A stretch of DNA of 64,000 nt from Candidatus Thiodiazotropha sp. (ex Epidulcina cf. delphinae) (lineage in GTDB: Bacteria; Pseudomonadota; Gammaproteobacteria; Chromatiales; Chromatiaceae). Within the stretch, counting starts at the first letter, position 1. Each line of letters opens with the position of its first letter. Below, piece after piece: positions 38,959 to 46,855 of the stretch. The stretch is taken from NCBI GenBank assembly GCA_025656455.1, contig JAHXHS010000006.1, positions 92,096 through 156,095 of the forward strand, given 5' to 3'. The notes beneath the pieces are model-generated. The model was not told where the DNA came from and ran no database searches. It saw only the letters and a list, made by a program, of their open reading frames with translations. The position numbers and the translations under genes are program-made.

Positions 38959-39777
38959 TTACTCCCTGTCCAGCCAGCGGATCGATGCGGGGTGGCGTAC
39001 CGCCAACCGCTGTTCTCCTTTCCGGCGGTAGATCCATCCACGCACCTCCAGCAGACTGCCGAGGAGCTCGTCAGGCTCTTCAATCGCAAAGGATTTCCAA
39101 TCGTCCCATCTGATGCGTATCGCCAATCCGCCATCGAGATTCAACCACACCCCGCTACGACTTTGGCCGACCCGGATAATTCGACCTCTGAGCAGATGGA
39201 AACCTGCTTCATCCCCCCGTAATCGGCTTGCATCCTGTAGCGGCTGACGCCACACACCCAGTCCCGCCTCGCGGGCCGCGGCCTCAGCAGCCGCATAGCA
39301 GGTCAGGTTTTTCAGGTTGGGAGGAATGGCGATCAGGTACCCCACACCAAGGCGCAACAGACGCTGATTGATGCTCTCCCCCTGGCTGTCATAGAGATGG
39401 GCCAAGTGGCGCCGGTATCTGTCACGGCCCTGGGCACCAGCGCACACCCTGACGCGTTGACCACTCTGTTTCACCAGCCGCTCCAGCGCAAGCCTTGCCG
39501 CTTCAGCGCCAGGCTGCGCATCAGTGACTCCCCGGGGCTCAAGCTCCGGGGTGTTAACGCCAATCAGACGAACGGTTCGGCCATCCCTCAAGCGTAACGT
39601 GTCACCGTCATGAACACTGGAGACTTCATGCCATTCTCCACCACAGGGAACACAGGCGTCCGCTGCAGCCGGGGAGGGGGATAGGGTGGAAAAACAGATC
39701 CACAACAAAAAGGCCCCGCAACGCGGAGCCCGTTTGAGACCGGACGACATCGCCGGCAGCGTCGAGAACAGACGCAA
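38959..39777 (-). CDS. Secreted thermonuclease-family nuclease (SNase)
   Basis: The 272-residue protein has a signal region (FLLWICFSTLSPSPAAA) and an SNase domain: VHDGDTLRLRDGRTVRLIGVNTPE, GRDRYRRHLAHLY with the catalytic Arg/Glu layout, and LLRLGVGYLIA. A C-terminal ~75-residue domain (FHLLRGRIIRVGQSRSGVWLNLDG) looks like a small OB-type fold found in related exported nucleases. The start is uncertain because the N-terminal coding DNA also contains the rpmE terminator; candidates are ATG at 39777, ATG at 39750 or a later TTG. Confidence 0.85.
   Translation of the reverse strand: MRLFSTLPAMSSGLKRAPRCGAFLLWICFSTLSPSPAAADACVPCGGEWHEVSSVHDGDTLRLRDGRTVRLIGVNTPELEPRGVTDAQPGAEAARLALERLVKQSGQRVRVCAGAQGRDRYRRHLAHLYDSQGESINQRLLRLGVGYLIAIPPNLKNLTCYAAAEAAAREAGLGVWRQPLQDASRLRGDEAGFHLLRGRIIRVGQSRSGVWLNLDGGLAIRIRWDDWKSFAIEEPDELLGSLLEVRGWIYRRKGEQRLAVRHPASIRWLDRE
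39706..39732 (-). terminator. rpmE terminator overlapping the nuclease signal-peptide coding region
   Basis: On the minus strand GGGCTCCGC/GCGGGGCC with a three- to four-base loop is followed by five Ts. It lies about 60 bp downstream of the rpmE stop, where an intrinsic terminator is expected. The same bases fall within the N-terminal codons of the next minus-strand gene. Confidence 0.75.
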
Positions 39778-39791
39778 CGGAGGATGATAGC

Positions 39792-39995
39792 CTAGCGATT
39801 GTACTTCTTACGGAACTTGTCCACCCGACCGGCAGTATCCAGGATCTTCTGCTTACCGGTGTAGAAAGGATGGCATGAGGAGCAAACCTCGATATGGACC
39901 TCTTCCTGGCCCAAGGTGGAGCGGGTGACGATTTCGTTGCCGCAACTGCAGACGATTTTGATCTCCTCGTATCGAGGATGAATATCCGGTTTCAT
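39792..39995 (-). CDS. rpmE: 50S ribosomal protein L31 (zinc-binding form)
   Basis: The 67-residue ribosomal protein is [21 protein letters not shown]... with CxC (C16, C18) and CxxC (C36/C39 region, VCSSCHPFY). This is the zinc-containing form rather than the Cys-less paralogue. [20 protein letters not shown] closes the protein as in E. coli RpmE. An AAGGA-like site precedes the ATG. Confidence 0.97.
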   Translation of the reverse strand: MKPDIHPRYEEIKIVCSCGNEIVTRSTLGQEEVHIEVCSSCHPFYTGKQKILDTAGRVDKFRKKYNR

Positions 39996-40079
39996 GACTG
40001 ACTCACTTGTGAGAAGGATATCATTGACAATCCGCCCTCTCGGGCAGGGAAAGCGCGGAATGATATGCCAAGTCGCCTT

Positions 40080-40442
40080 TCATGGCAAGTAGGGATCGCC
40101 TGAGGGCTCTGCTGGGAATTCAATAACGCACCCCTTGCCGCGCCGGGTGCTGGCCGCGGCCGCCCAATCGCCATGAAGATAGCCAAGCATGCCACGGGGT
40201 CCCACTATGTGCTCCCACATCATGCTCGAGATACGCATGCAGGCGCTCATGGGGGAGCGGTTTCTTCGCTCCTGATCGATGCGCCATTGCAATCGGCGCA
40301 TCCGTACCTGCCTATCAGCGGGCAGGGTGGCGATATAGGCGTCTATCGCTTCCTGTCGCATATCTTCGAACCGGACCGGATCCTTCTCAGCCAGGTGGAG
40401 AAGACGGTCGAAATCGAGTTTGTGGTGATCTATCTGGCTCAT
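40080..40442 (-). CDS. DUF3135 domain-containing protein
   Basis: The 120-residue protein has the DUF3135 layout: LDFDRLLHLAEKDPVRFEDMRQEAI, LPADRQVRMRRLQWRIDQERRN and ACMRISSMMWEHI. These small cytoplasmic proteins are widespread in Gammaproteobacteria and have no assigned function. The poorly conserved C-terminal ~35 residues are likely a flexible tail. It is upstream of rpmE on the same strand but 84 bp apart. Confidence 0.85.
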   Translation of the reverse strand: MSQIDHHKLDFDRLLHLAEKDPVRFEDMRQEAIDAYIATLPADRQVRMRRLQWRIDQERRNRSPMSACMRISSMMWEHIVGPRGMLGYLHGDWAAAASTRRGKGCVIEFPAEPSGDPYLP

Positions 40443-40467
40443 CGGACAACCCCCGTAAGACCTTAAT

Positions 40468-40519
40468 ATTAACCCGGCACCCTAATAGGTTGCGTTCAGC
40501 CGCTGGGTGCCGGGTTAAT
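40468..40519. repeat. 15-bp inverted repeat with TTAACCCGGCA ends
   Basis: ATTAACCCGGCACCC at 40468-40482 is perfectly complementary to GGGTGCCGGGTTAAT at 40505-40519, with a 22-base loop. The ends match the 19351-19404 hairpin. It lies just upstream of the DUF3135 gene. Confidence 0.85.
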
Positions 40520-40913
40520 AATAACGCTAACACAGTCGACCACCCCTGTCCCCGATGGAAATTCCTGAAATTCTCTTCATGGGACCGGTCAATACCGCTC
40601 TAAATCTCTTAAAAACAAACCGTTAGCAACCCTCCTACTCTACTGACAATATTTTGACCCATACCGTTCAATTTCACCTTCGCGGACAGGTGTGGCCTTC
40701 ATGAGGAGGTGGCCGATGCAGCATTCGTCCAGGCAGCTCATCTCGGCATGTTGGTACACGGATATTCAATTTCAAAACTTTTTGCGTTTCATAGCGATAT
40801 TTGCGGGCTATTTATTCAGCGTTTCCGACAACGGCCCGCAAGGCATTTGCTATCGAGCCTTTAATCGTCTTAAAATTCGTGGGTTAAGGCATATATGAAA
40901 GGTCTGGGGAGTT
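40520..40913. other. Intergenic region upstream of the H-NS-like gene
   Basis: Nearly 400 bp without a convincing gene. A frame at 40692-40898 encodes a Cys/aromatic-rich peptide with no RBS and is not supported. The region should contain the H-NS-like gene promoter; GGGGAG precedes its ATG. The last 150 bp are AT-rich, suiting autoregulation by an H-NS-type protein. Confidence 0.5.
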
Positions 40914-41369
40914 ATGGCAAACATCAAAAAAGAGATCGACAGCCTAAAGGCTAAGATTGCAAGACTGGAAAAGGAGCAGGAAAAGGCCGAGCAGGAGAAA
41001 AAGGCCCTTGATGCCGCAAACAGCCAGATTGATAAGATCCTCAAAGATCATGACATCAGTTTCGAGGCCTTTATCCGTTTTCACCATAAAAGGGCGAGCC
41101 GCATCATCCACAAGGTTGATGGAGAGGCGGGCGATGGCGCCACGCAGGCCAAAAGAGCGGGAAAGCAAAGGGTCGCACGCAAGAGCCGCAAGCCTGCCAA
41201 TACAAAGGCAACCATCAAGATACCAGCCGGCAAATACGCCAATCTGCCGAGCGATCCCAAACAGGTCTTTGCGGTCAAGGAGAAAGGCCCGCGACCCAAG
41301 GCATTGAAGGCTTACGCGCAAGAGATAGGCCTGGAGGCCTTCCTCTCCCAGTGCCGGGTTGAAAATTGA
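40914..41369 (+). CDS. H-NS-like nucleoid-associated protein
   Basis: The 151-residue basic protein begins with a dimerising coiled coil (KKEIDSLKAKIARLEKEQEKAEQEKKAL). A Lys/Arg-rich linker follows (KRAGKQRVARKSRKPANTKATIKIP), and a C-terminal region AGKYANLPSDPKQVFAVKEKGPRPKALKAYAQEIGLEAFL has the spacing of the H-NS DNA-binding domain. The usual RGR hook is replaced by KGPRPK. H-NS proteins silence AT-rich foreign DNA; this one may act on the accessory islands in this genome. Assignment is by domain layout, not close similarity. Confidence 0.72.
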   Translation: MANIKKEIDSLKAKIARLEKEQEKAEQEKKALDAANSQIDKILKDHDISFEAFIRFHHKRASRIIHKVDGEAGDGATQAKRAGKQRVARKSRKPANTKATIKIPAGKYANLPSDPKQVFAVKEKGPRPKALKAYAQEIGLEAFLSQCRVEN

Positions 41370-41392
41370 ATTCGCGAGTCGATCAATTCATC

Positions 41393-41576
41393 TAGTACTC
41401 CGTCAACCTGATAACTTAGGATGCAGTGGGGCGCACCCTTTGGGCCAGCCAGGAAGCGGCCATCTGCATTGTTGTGCTCCCTTGAATTAGCGACGGCTAG
41501 TCCTGCGCTCGCACGCCTAGCAGCTAGCCGCTTCCTGACTGGCTGCATCCTAAGTTATCAGGTTGACGGAGTACTA
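41393..41576. mobile_element. MITE-like element with perfect 34-bp terminal inverted repeats
   Basis: The left arm 41393-41426 (TAGTACTCCGTCAACCTGAT...) and the right arm 41543-41576 are exact reverse complements. A second inner pair (CCAGCCAGGAAGCGGC / GCCGCTTCCTGACTGG) extends the fold. There is no coding capacity. It is inserted between two convergent genes, and the stop codon of the GGDEF/EAL gene (TGA, 41560-41558) lies in the right arm. Confidence 0.8.
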
Positions 41577-44221
41577 TGGTGAGTCATACAGGTTAGGGGC
41601 GACGGCCGCACCACCCCGTAACCCTGGGCATAGTCCACCCCGATATCGATCAGTTGCTCCAGGATCTGATCACTCTCCACATACTCCGCAATGGTCTGTA
41701 GTCCCATCAGATGGCCAATCCGATTGATCGACTCAACCATCGCCCTATCCACCGGATCGTTCAGCATATTGCGCACAAAACTGCCGTCGATCTTCAGATA
41801 ATCCACCGGCAGGCGTTTGAGATAGGCAAATGAGGACATCCCCGTACCGAAATCGTCCAGGGCAAAACGGAACCCCCGCCGTTTCAACAAACTGATAAAG
41901 CGTGTCGCTTGATCAAGCCGGCTCACCACCGCGGTTTCCGTGATCTCGAAGGAGATCTTTTCCGCCGGCAGGCCGTATTTGCGCAACTGCTCCAATATAT
42001 ACTCATGCAGGGTGCCGTCTCCCAAGGACTGGCCAGATAAATTGATGGCGCAGTGCCCCAGTTCAGCCAGGCGTTGTGGATTTTCCGACAACCACTTAAA
42101 GGCGTGGCCGATTACCCACCGGTCCACACTGTCCATGATATTGTAGCGCTCCGCGGCGGGAATGAAGGCGCCAGGCATGATCTGCTTGCCCCGCTCATCC
42201 TGCATGCGCAACAACACTTCGATATGCTCATCGCCGATCGCACTGCTGCGCAGCGACATGATCGGTTGCTGCAAGAGTGAAAAGCGTTGTTGCTCAATGG
42301 CGCTTTCGATCCTGCTGACCCAGCGCATTTCGCCCTGGTGGCGGTTGATCTCTTCATCATAGGGCTGATAGACATGAACCCGGTTCCTTCCCATGTCTTT
42401 GGCCACATAGCAGGCGGCATCGGCCGCGCTTAGGGCGCTGTGGGGGCTCTCCGTATCAGCGCCGATCGCCACGATACCGATACTCACGCCAGTGGAGAAG
42501 ACCCGGCCCTCCCAGGAGAAGCGATACTCTTTGACTACGCTGCAGATCCGATTCGCCAACTGCAGGGCACGATCCAGTTGGCAATTCTCCCGCAGCAGAC
42601 CAAACTCGTCCCCGCCAAGCCTCGCCAACACGTCATCGCCGTCGATGGTTCGCTGCAAGCGGTGCGAAAGCTGCCGCAGCATCATGTCACCGGCCACATG
42701 GCCACAGGTGTCATTCACCAGTTTGAACTGATCGAGATCCATATACAGCAACACATGCTCCACGCCGTGATCCATGGAATCGGCAAAGGCTTGCCGTAAA
42801 CGCTGATCAAAGGCGTGGCGGTTGAGTAAATGGGTCAGCGAGTCATGGGTCGCAAGAAAACGCATCTCGCGCATCATCGAACGCGTTGAGGTGACATCGC
42901 GGAACACCGTCACTGACCCGGTGAAGCGCTTCTCCTCTCGGATCGGATAGGTTGAGTACTCCACTGGGAACAGGGTCTCGTCCTTGCGCTGGAAGGACTC
43001 ATCTTTCACCCGTACCGCCTCTCCATGATGCAGCACGGCGCGATTGAACGACTTTCCCTCCTCATCGAACATGCGAACCCGCTTGTGGATGAGCTGATTC
43101 AGCAGCTCGTCCCGCGAGTAACCGAGCATCGACGCCGCCGCCTTGTTGATGAAGGTGCAGAGGCCTCGCTCATCCACCCCGAAGATTCCCTCACCGGTCG
43201 ACTCCAGCAGCAGCGACATCTGCTTGTAGACCTCTTCAAGTTGTTTCGAGGAGGCCTCCAGGGACTCATGGGCGATCTGATGCGCCTGGTTGCGCTCATA
43301 GTTTTCTATCGCAAAGGCGAGATCCTTCACCATCTCGTCCAGCAGATCATGTATCGTGACGTTGAAATAGTCACCCGCTGGCGCATACACCGTGAAGGCC
43401 GCCACCACCTGCTGACGAACCAGGATCGGAAATACCGCGGCGGATCTGCCGCCACTGAGACGGGCTAAACGATGCCAGGGGCTATTGCCGGGGTCTGCGC
43501 CGATCTCATCGATCACCGAGGGGCATTTCCCATACACCGCGACGGCCAGGGGGCTGTCTGCCTGAGGATCGGTGAGATCGAGATCGAAACGACAGGCCTT
43601 CAGGCTCTCGCCGTGAATGCCGGCGCTGGCAATGGGGCGAACGGTTTTGCCGACCGTATCGACTTCCCCGATCCAGGCTACGTTGAAGCCGCCGAAGGTC
43701 ACAGCGATATCGCACACCCGCTCAAACAAAACCTGCGGCGAGGTGTTTCGGAGAATGGTCTTGCCGGTCTGCGAGAGCGCGGCATACAGACCCTTCTGCC
43801 GGTTTATCGCCTGCTCACGCTGCGCGATCTCTCCGGCCATGCGCTTGAATGCCTGGGAGACATGGGTCAGTTCATCGTTATCCGGTAGATTGCTGGCGGC
43901 CAGATAGTTGCCTCTCGCCAGTTCCAAGGCCACCTGTTTCAGGCGTGACACCGGTGACAAGAGGGTCTTGTTCAACAGCCGGGACAACATGAGAAAACCG
44001 AGCAGCAGACCCAATCCATAGACCACAAAACGCGGTTTCAGGGTATCGGTCACTCGCTGTTGTATAACCGCCGCCGGCAATCTGCTGACCAGGCTCGCCT
44101 CCTGCCGGACGCCACTTAACACATCGTCACGGATCCGGCGATAGTCCAGATAACCTTCAACGGTAAAGAGGCAGAAAAATAGCGCCCCCACGGCCGCAAC
44201 AACTTTGCTCTTGAGCTGCAT
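41558..44221 (-). CDS. GAF-PAS-GGDEF-EAL membrane protein (c-di-GMP turnover)
   Basis: The 887-residue protein has an N-terminal membrane helix, a short periplasmic loop, a second helix (VVYGLGLLLGFLMLSRLL) and a HAMP domain. GAF follows (about 165-310), then PAS (EGIFGVDERGLCTFINKAAASMLGY), an intact GGDEF (RLGGDEFGLL) and an EAL domain. The EAL motif is EVL, an accepted variant, and NLSGQSL, FEITETAV, DDFGTGMSS, LKIDGSFV and AEYVE are present, so phosphodiesterase activity is plausible. The last codons (STPST, stop) are provided by the inserted MITE-like element. Confidence 0.92.
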   Translation of the reverse strand: MQLKSKVVAAVGALFFCLFTVEGYLDYRRIRDDVLSGVRQEASLVSRLPAAVIQQRVTDTLKPRFVVYGLGLLLGFLMLSRLLNKTLLSPVSRLKQVALELARGNYLAASNLPDNDELTHVSQAFKRMAGEIAQREQAINRQKGLYAALSQTGKTILRNTSPQVLFERVCDIAVTFGGFNVAWIGEVDTVGKTVRPIASAGIHGESLKACRFDLDLTDPQADSPLAVAVYGKCPSVIDEIGADPGNSPWHRLARLSGGRSAAVFPILVRQQVVAAFTVYAPAGDYFNVTIHDLLDEMVKDLAFAIENYERNQAHQIAHESLEASSKQLEEVYKQMSLLLESTGEGIFGVDERGLCTFINKAAASMLGYSRDELLNQLIHKRVRMFDEEGKSFNRAVLHHGEAVRVKDESFQRKDETLFPVEYSTYPIREEKRFTGSVTVFRDVTSTRSMMREMRFLATHDSLTHLLNRHAFDQRLRQAFADSMDHGVEHVLLYMDLDQFKLVNDTCGHVAGDMMLRQLSHRLQRTIDGDDVLARLGGDEFGLLRENCQLDRALQLANRICSVVKEYRFSWEGRVFSTGVSIGIVAIGADTESPHSALSAADAACYVAKDMGRNRVHVYQPYDEEINRHQGEMRWVSRIESAIEQQRFSLLQQPIMSLRSSAIGDEHIEVLLRMQDERGKQIMPGAFIPAAERYNIMDSVDRWVIGHAFKWLSENPQRLAELGHCAINLSGQSLGDGTLHEYILEQLRKYGLPAEKISFEITETAVVSRLDQATRFISLLKRRGFRFALDDFGTGMSSFAYLKRLPVDYLKIDGSFVRNMLNDPVDRAMVESINRIGHLMGLQTIAEYVESDQILEQLIDIGVDYAQGYGVVRPSPLTCMTHHSTPST

Positions 44222-44445
44222 CTCGCATCCACAGCGCCGTTTGCGCCGCGCCCCCCTTACAGGAACGTCGTTAACTGGAATCGGGATGAACCTCTTAGTA
44301 CGCTTTACAAGGTCCGGTTCGCTCCCTGCAAAAACTACTCGCGTATCCAGAAAAGACGAGGGCTCGATACTGCTCCTTACGGTAAAGCATACCTCATTAC
44401 TGAGATAGTTTCATAAATTTAGTGTGTTACAACAATTACGTCAAA

Positions 44446-45618
44446 TCAATCTGAAGAAACGGCGTTAACTTCAAAAAATGCGAGTAGATCATTGAGAAAC
44501 CGCTGACCGAGTGATGTGGGGCGCAACCGTTCATTTACCGGAAGGAGCAACCCCTTGGCCTCGGCGAGATGCAGCTGATCCCTGATAGCAGTGACGGACA
44601 GACCGGTGGTTGCTTGGAACAACGCGGTCTCGACGCCCGCCGACAGCCGGAGCGCGTTCATCATGAACTCCAGGACCAGATCCGGGGGCTGCAGAGTCCG
44701 CTCTCCCTGGACAAACCCGCTGCTGCCCGCGCCGGCGGCCAGGTAGTCGCTGGGATGACGATATTTCCAGTAACGCTTGATGAGACCGTCCGCCGTTGTC
44801 ACCTTGCCATGCGCACCGGCCCCGATACCCAGATAATCCCCAAAGCGCCAATAGTTGAGGTTATGGCGGCACACCTCCCCCGGCCTGGCAAAGGCCGAGA
44901 TCTCGTAGTGGTCGAAACCGGCCCGTGCCAACATGGCCTCTCCTTGCTGCTGGATATCCCAAACCGTCTCTTCGTCGGGCAAGGGCGGCGGGGTGCGATA
45001 AAAAGGGGTATTGGGCTCCAGGGTCAACTGATAATAGGAGAGATGACCCGCACCCAGCTCGATGACTGACGCCAAATCCTCTCTGGCCGTGGCCGTTGTC
45101 TGTTGCGGCAGGGCAAACATCATATCCAGGTTGATATGTTCGAAACCCGCCTGTTTCGCCCTGACTACCGCATCGATCGCCTGTTGCGGATCATGAATGC
45201 GCCCCAACGCCAGCAGGGAAGAAGCGTTCAGGCTCTGCACCCCAAGCGAGAGCCGGTTGATGCCCGCCTCCCGATAACCGGGAAGCCGCTCTGCTTCCAG
45301 GGCGCCGGGATTGGCCTCGAGGGTGATCTCCGCTTCCCGGGTAAAGCCGACAAGCCTCTTTACCCTCTCCAGCAAGCAAGCCATGGCGTTCACGGAAAAA
45401 AGACTCGGGGTGCCGCCTCCGATGAAGATAGTCGCGAGAGATCGTCCGCCAAGCAGCGGCAGATCCCCACGCAGGTCCTTCAACAACGCATCGACATAGG
45501 CTTTTTCATCCACCTCCCCTGTCACAGCATGGGAGTTGAAATCGCAATAGGGACACTTCCGCTGGCACCAGGGGATGTGGATATAGAGCGAGAGGGGAGG
45601 CGGCTTCAATGCGGTCAA
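44446..45618 (-). CDS. hemW: Heme chaperone HemW (radical SAM, coproporphyrinogen dehydrogenase-like)
   Basis: The 390-residue radical SAM protein has SLYIHIPWCQRKCPYCDFNSH with the CxxxCxxC cluster plus the extra C of HemW, FIGGGTPSLF, LEANPGALE, GINRLSLGVQSL and EISAFARPGEVCRHNLNYW. It lacks features of HemN proper. HemW delivers haem to membrane respiratory proteins. It is ~100 bp after the TRAP binding-protein gene on the same strand. Confidence 0.93.
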   Translation of the reverse strand: MTALKPPPLSLYIHIPWCQRKCPYCDFNSHAVTGEVDEKAYVDALLKDLRGDLPLLGGRSLATIFIGGGTPSLFSVNAMACLLERVKRLVGFTREAEITLEANPGALEAERLPGYREAGINRLSLGVQSLNASSLLALGRIHDPQQAIDAVVRAKQAGFEHINLDMMFALPQQTTATAREDLASVIELGAGHLSYYQLTLEPNTPFYRTPPPLPDEETVWDIQQQGEAMLARAGFDHYEISAFARPGEVCRHNLNYWRFGDYLGIGAGAHGKVTTADGLIKRYWKYRHPSDYLAAGAGSSGFVQGERTLQPPDLVLEFMMNALRLSAGVETALFQATTGLSVTAIRDQLHLAEAKGLLLPVNERLRPTSLGQRFLNDLLAFFEVNAVSSD

Positions 45619-45720
45619 TAGATCTGGAGCACGGCGCTTGCCGAAGCACGGCCCTGTCTCCGACCCACATCGGCAGCCCTCATTCTCCCTGCTCCCTCTG
45701 CGCCAGACGAAAGCGAGGCA

Positions 45721-46806
45721 TCAGGCCTTGTCACGCGCCTGCAGGTAGGCAAAATCCGAAATGGCGCCCCACTCCCTGGAACCCTTGAGAAAATCCATGT
45801 AGGAGTCATACACCTTCTTGGCAAAGGCATCCTTACCGGCCAACTCCTCAACCACTTCCCGGGAGTATTTCCGCAAGGTCTCCAGCACATCCCTGGGATA
45901 GGTGCGTATATCGACTTTGTGCTTTTCCACCAGTGTCTTCAGCGCCGCCGGGTTGCGCGCGGTGTACTCCGCCAGCATCTCCTGATTGGCGATCTTACAG
46001 GCATTGAGCACGATCGCCTGCAGATCCTTGGGCAGGGCGGCAAAGGCCTTCTGGTTGATGATCGCCTCCAGGGTAGTGCCCGGCTCGTGAAACCCCGGGT
46101 AGTAATAGTATTTCGCCGCCTTGAAGAGACCGAACGCCAGGTCGTTGTAGGGATTGACCCACTCCGTGGCGTCAATGGCGCCGGACTGCAGCGAAGTGAA
46201 GAGTTCGCCACCCGGCAGATTGACCGGCGTGCCCCCCGCCCGTTTGAGCACTTCCCCGCCAAGACCCGGAATACGCATCTTCAATCCCTTGAGGTCGCCG
46301 ACGCTGTTGATCTCCTTGTTGAACCAGCCCCCCATCTGCATCCCGGTATTACCTCCGGGCGCCGGGATCAGGCCGAAGGGCGTGTAGAGTTCGCGCCACA
46401 ACTCGAGACCGCCGCCAAAGTAGAGCCAACCGTTCATCTCCTGAGCGGTCATGCCAAAAGGGACGGTGGAAAAGAATTGCGCGGTTTCGCTTTTACCCTT
46501 CCAGTAATAGGCGGCGCCATGACCGATCTCGGCGGTGCCCCGGGCAACGGCATCGAATACCTCGAAGGCGGGCACCAGCTCTTTGGCGCCATACACCTTG
46601 ACATGCATTCGGCCGCCGCTCATCTCATTGATCACCTCGGCCAGCTTGTTGGCGCCAGTGCCGAGACCGGGGAAGTTCTTTGGCCAGGTAGTGACCATCT
46701 TCCACTTGATCCCGGCCTTCGCCTCTGCCGTCCGAACACCCGCCAGTCCCGCACCCACAGCCAGGGAACCGGCGCCTACCTTCTTGAAAAATTCACGACG
46801 TTTCAT
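45721..46806 (-). CDS. TRAP transporter substrate-binding protein (DctP family, Tat signal)
   Basis: The 361-residue periplasmic binding protein begins MKRREFFKKVGAGSLAVGAG, a twin-arginine signal, followed by mature IKWKMVTTWPKNFPGLGTGA. The DctP fold is shown by ANKLAEVINEMSGGRMHVKV, FDAVARGTAEIGHGAAYYW, MRIPGLGGEVLKRAGGTPVNLPGGELFTSLQSGAIDATEWVNP. It resembles TakP-like binders of keto acids. No DctQ/DctM membrane genes are near, so the transporter must be elsewhere. GGAGAG before the ATG at 46806 fixes the start. Confidence 0.9.
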   Translation of the reverse strand: MKRREFFKKVGAGSLAVGAGLAGVRTAEAKAGIKWKMVTTWPKNFPGLGTGANKLAEVINEMSGGRMHVKVYGAKELVPAFEVFDAVARGTAEIGHGAAYYWKGKSETAQFFSTVPFGMTAQEMNGWLYFGGGLELWRELYTPFGLIPAPGGNTGMQMGGWFNKEINSVGDLKGLKMRIPGLGGEVLKRAGGTPVNLPGGELFTSLQSGAIDATEWVNPYNDLAFGLFKAAKYYYYPGFHEPGTTLEAIINQKAFAALPKDLQAIVLNACKIANQEMLAEYTARNPAALKTLVEKHKVDIRTYPRDVLETLRKYSREVVEELAGKDAFAKKVYDSYMDFLKGSREWGAISDFAYLQARDKA

Positions 46807-46855
46807 GCCTCTCTCCTTTTTTCTATCTTTATTCAAAGGGGTAAAAAGCCATTTT

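Noticed and set aside
40692..40898. 68-codon open frame upstream of the H-NS-like gene
   Set aside because: There is no convincing ribosome site or homology, and it ends just before the real gene; likely chance.
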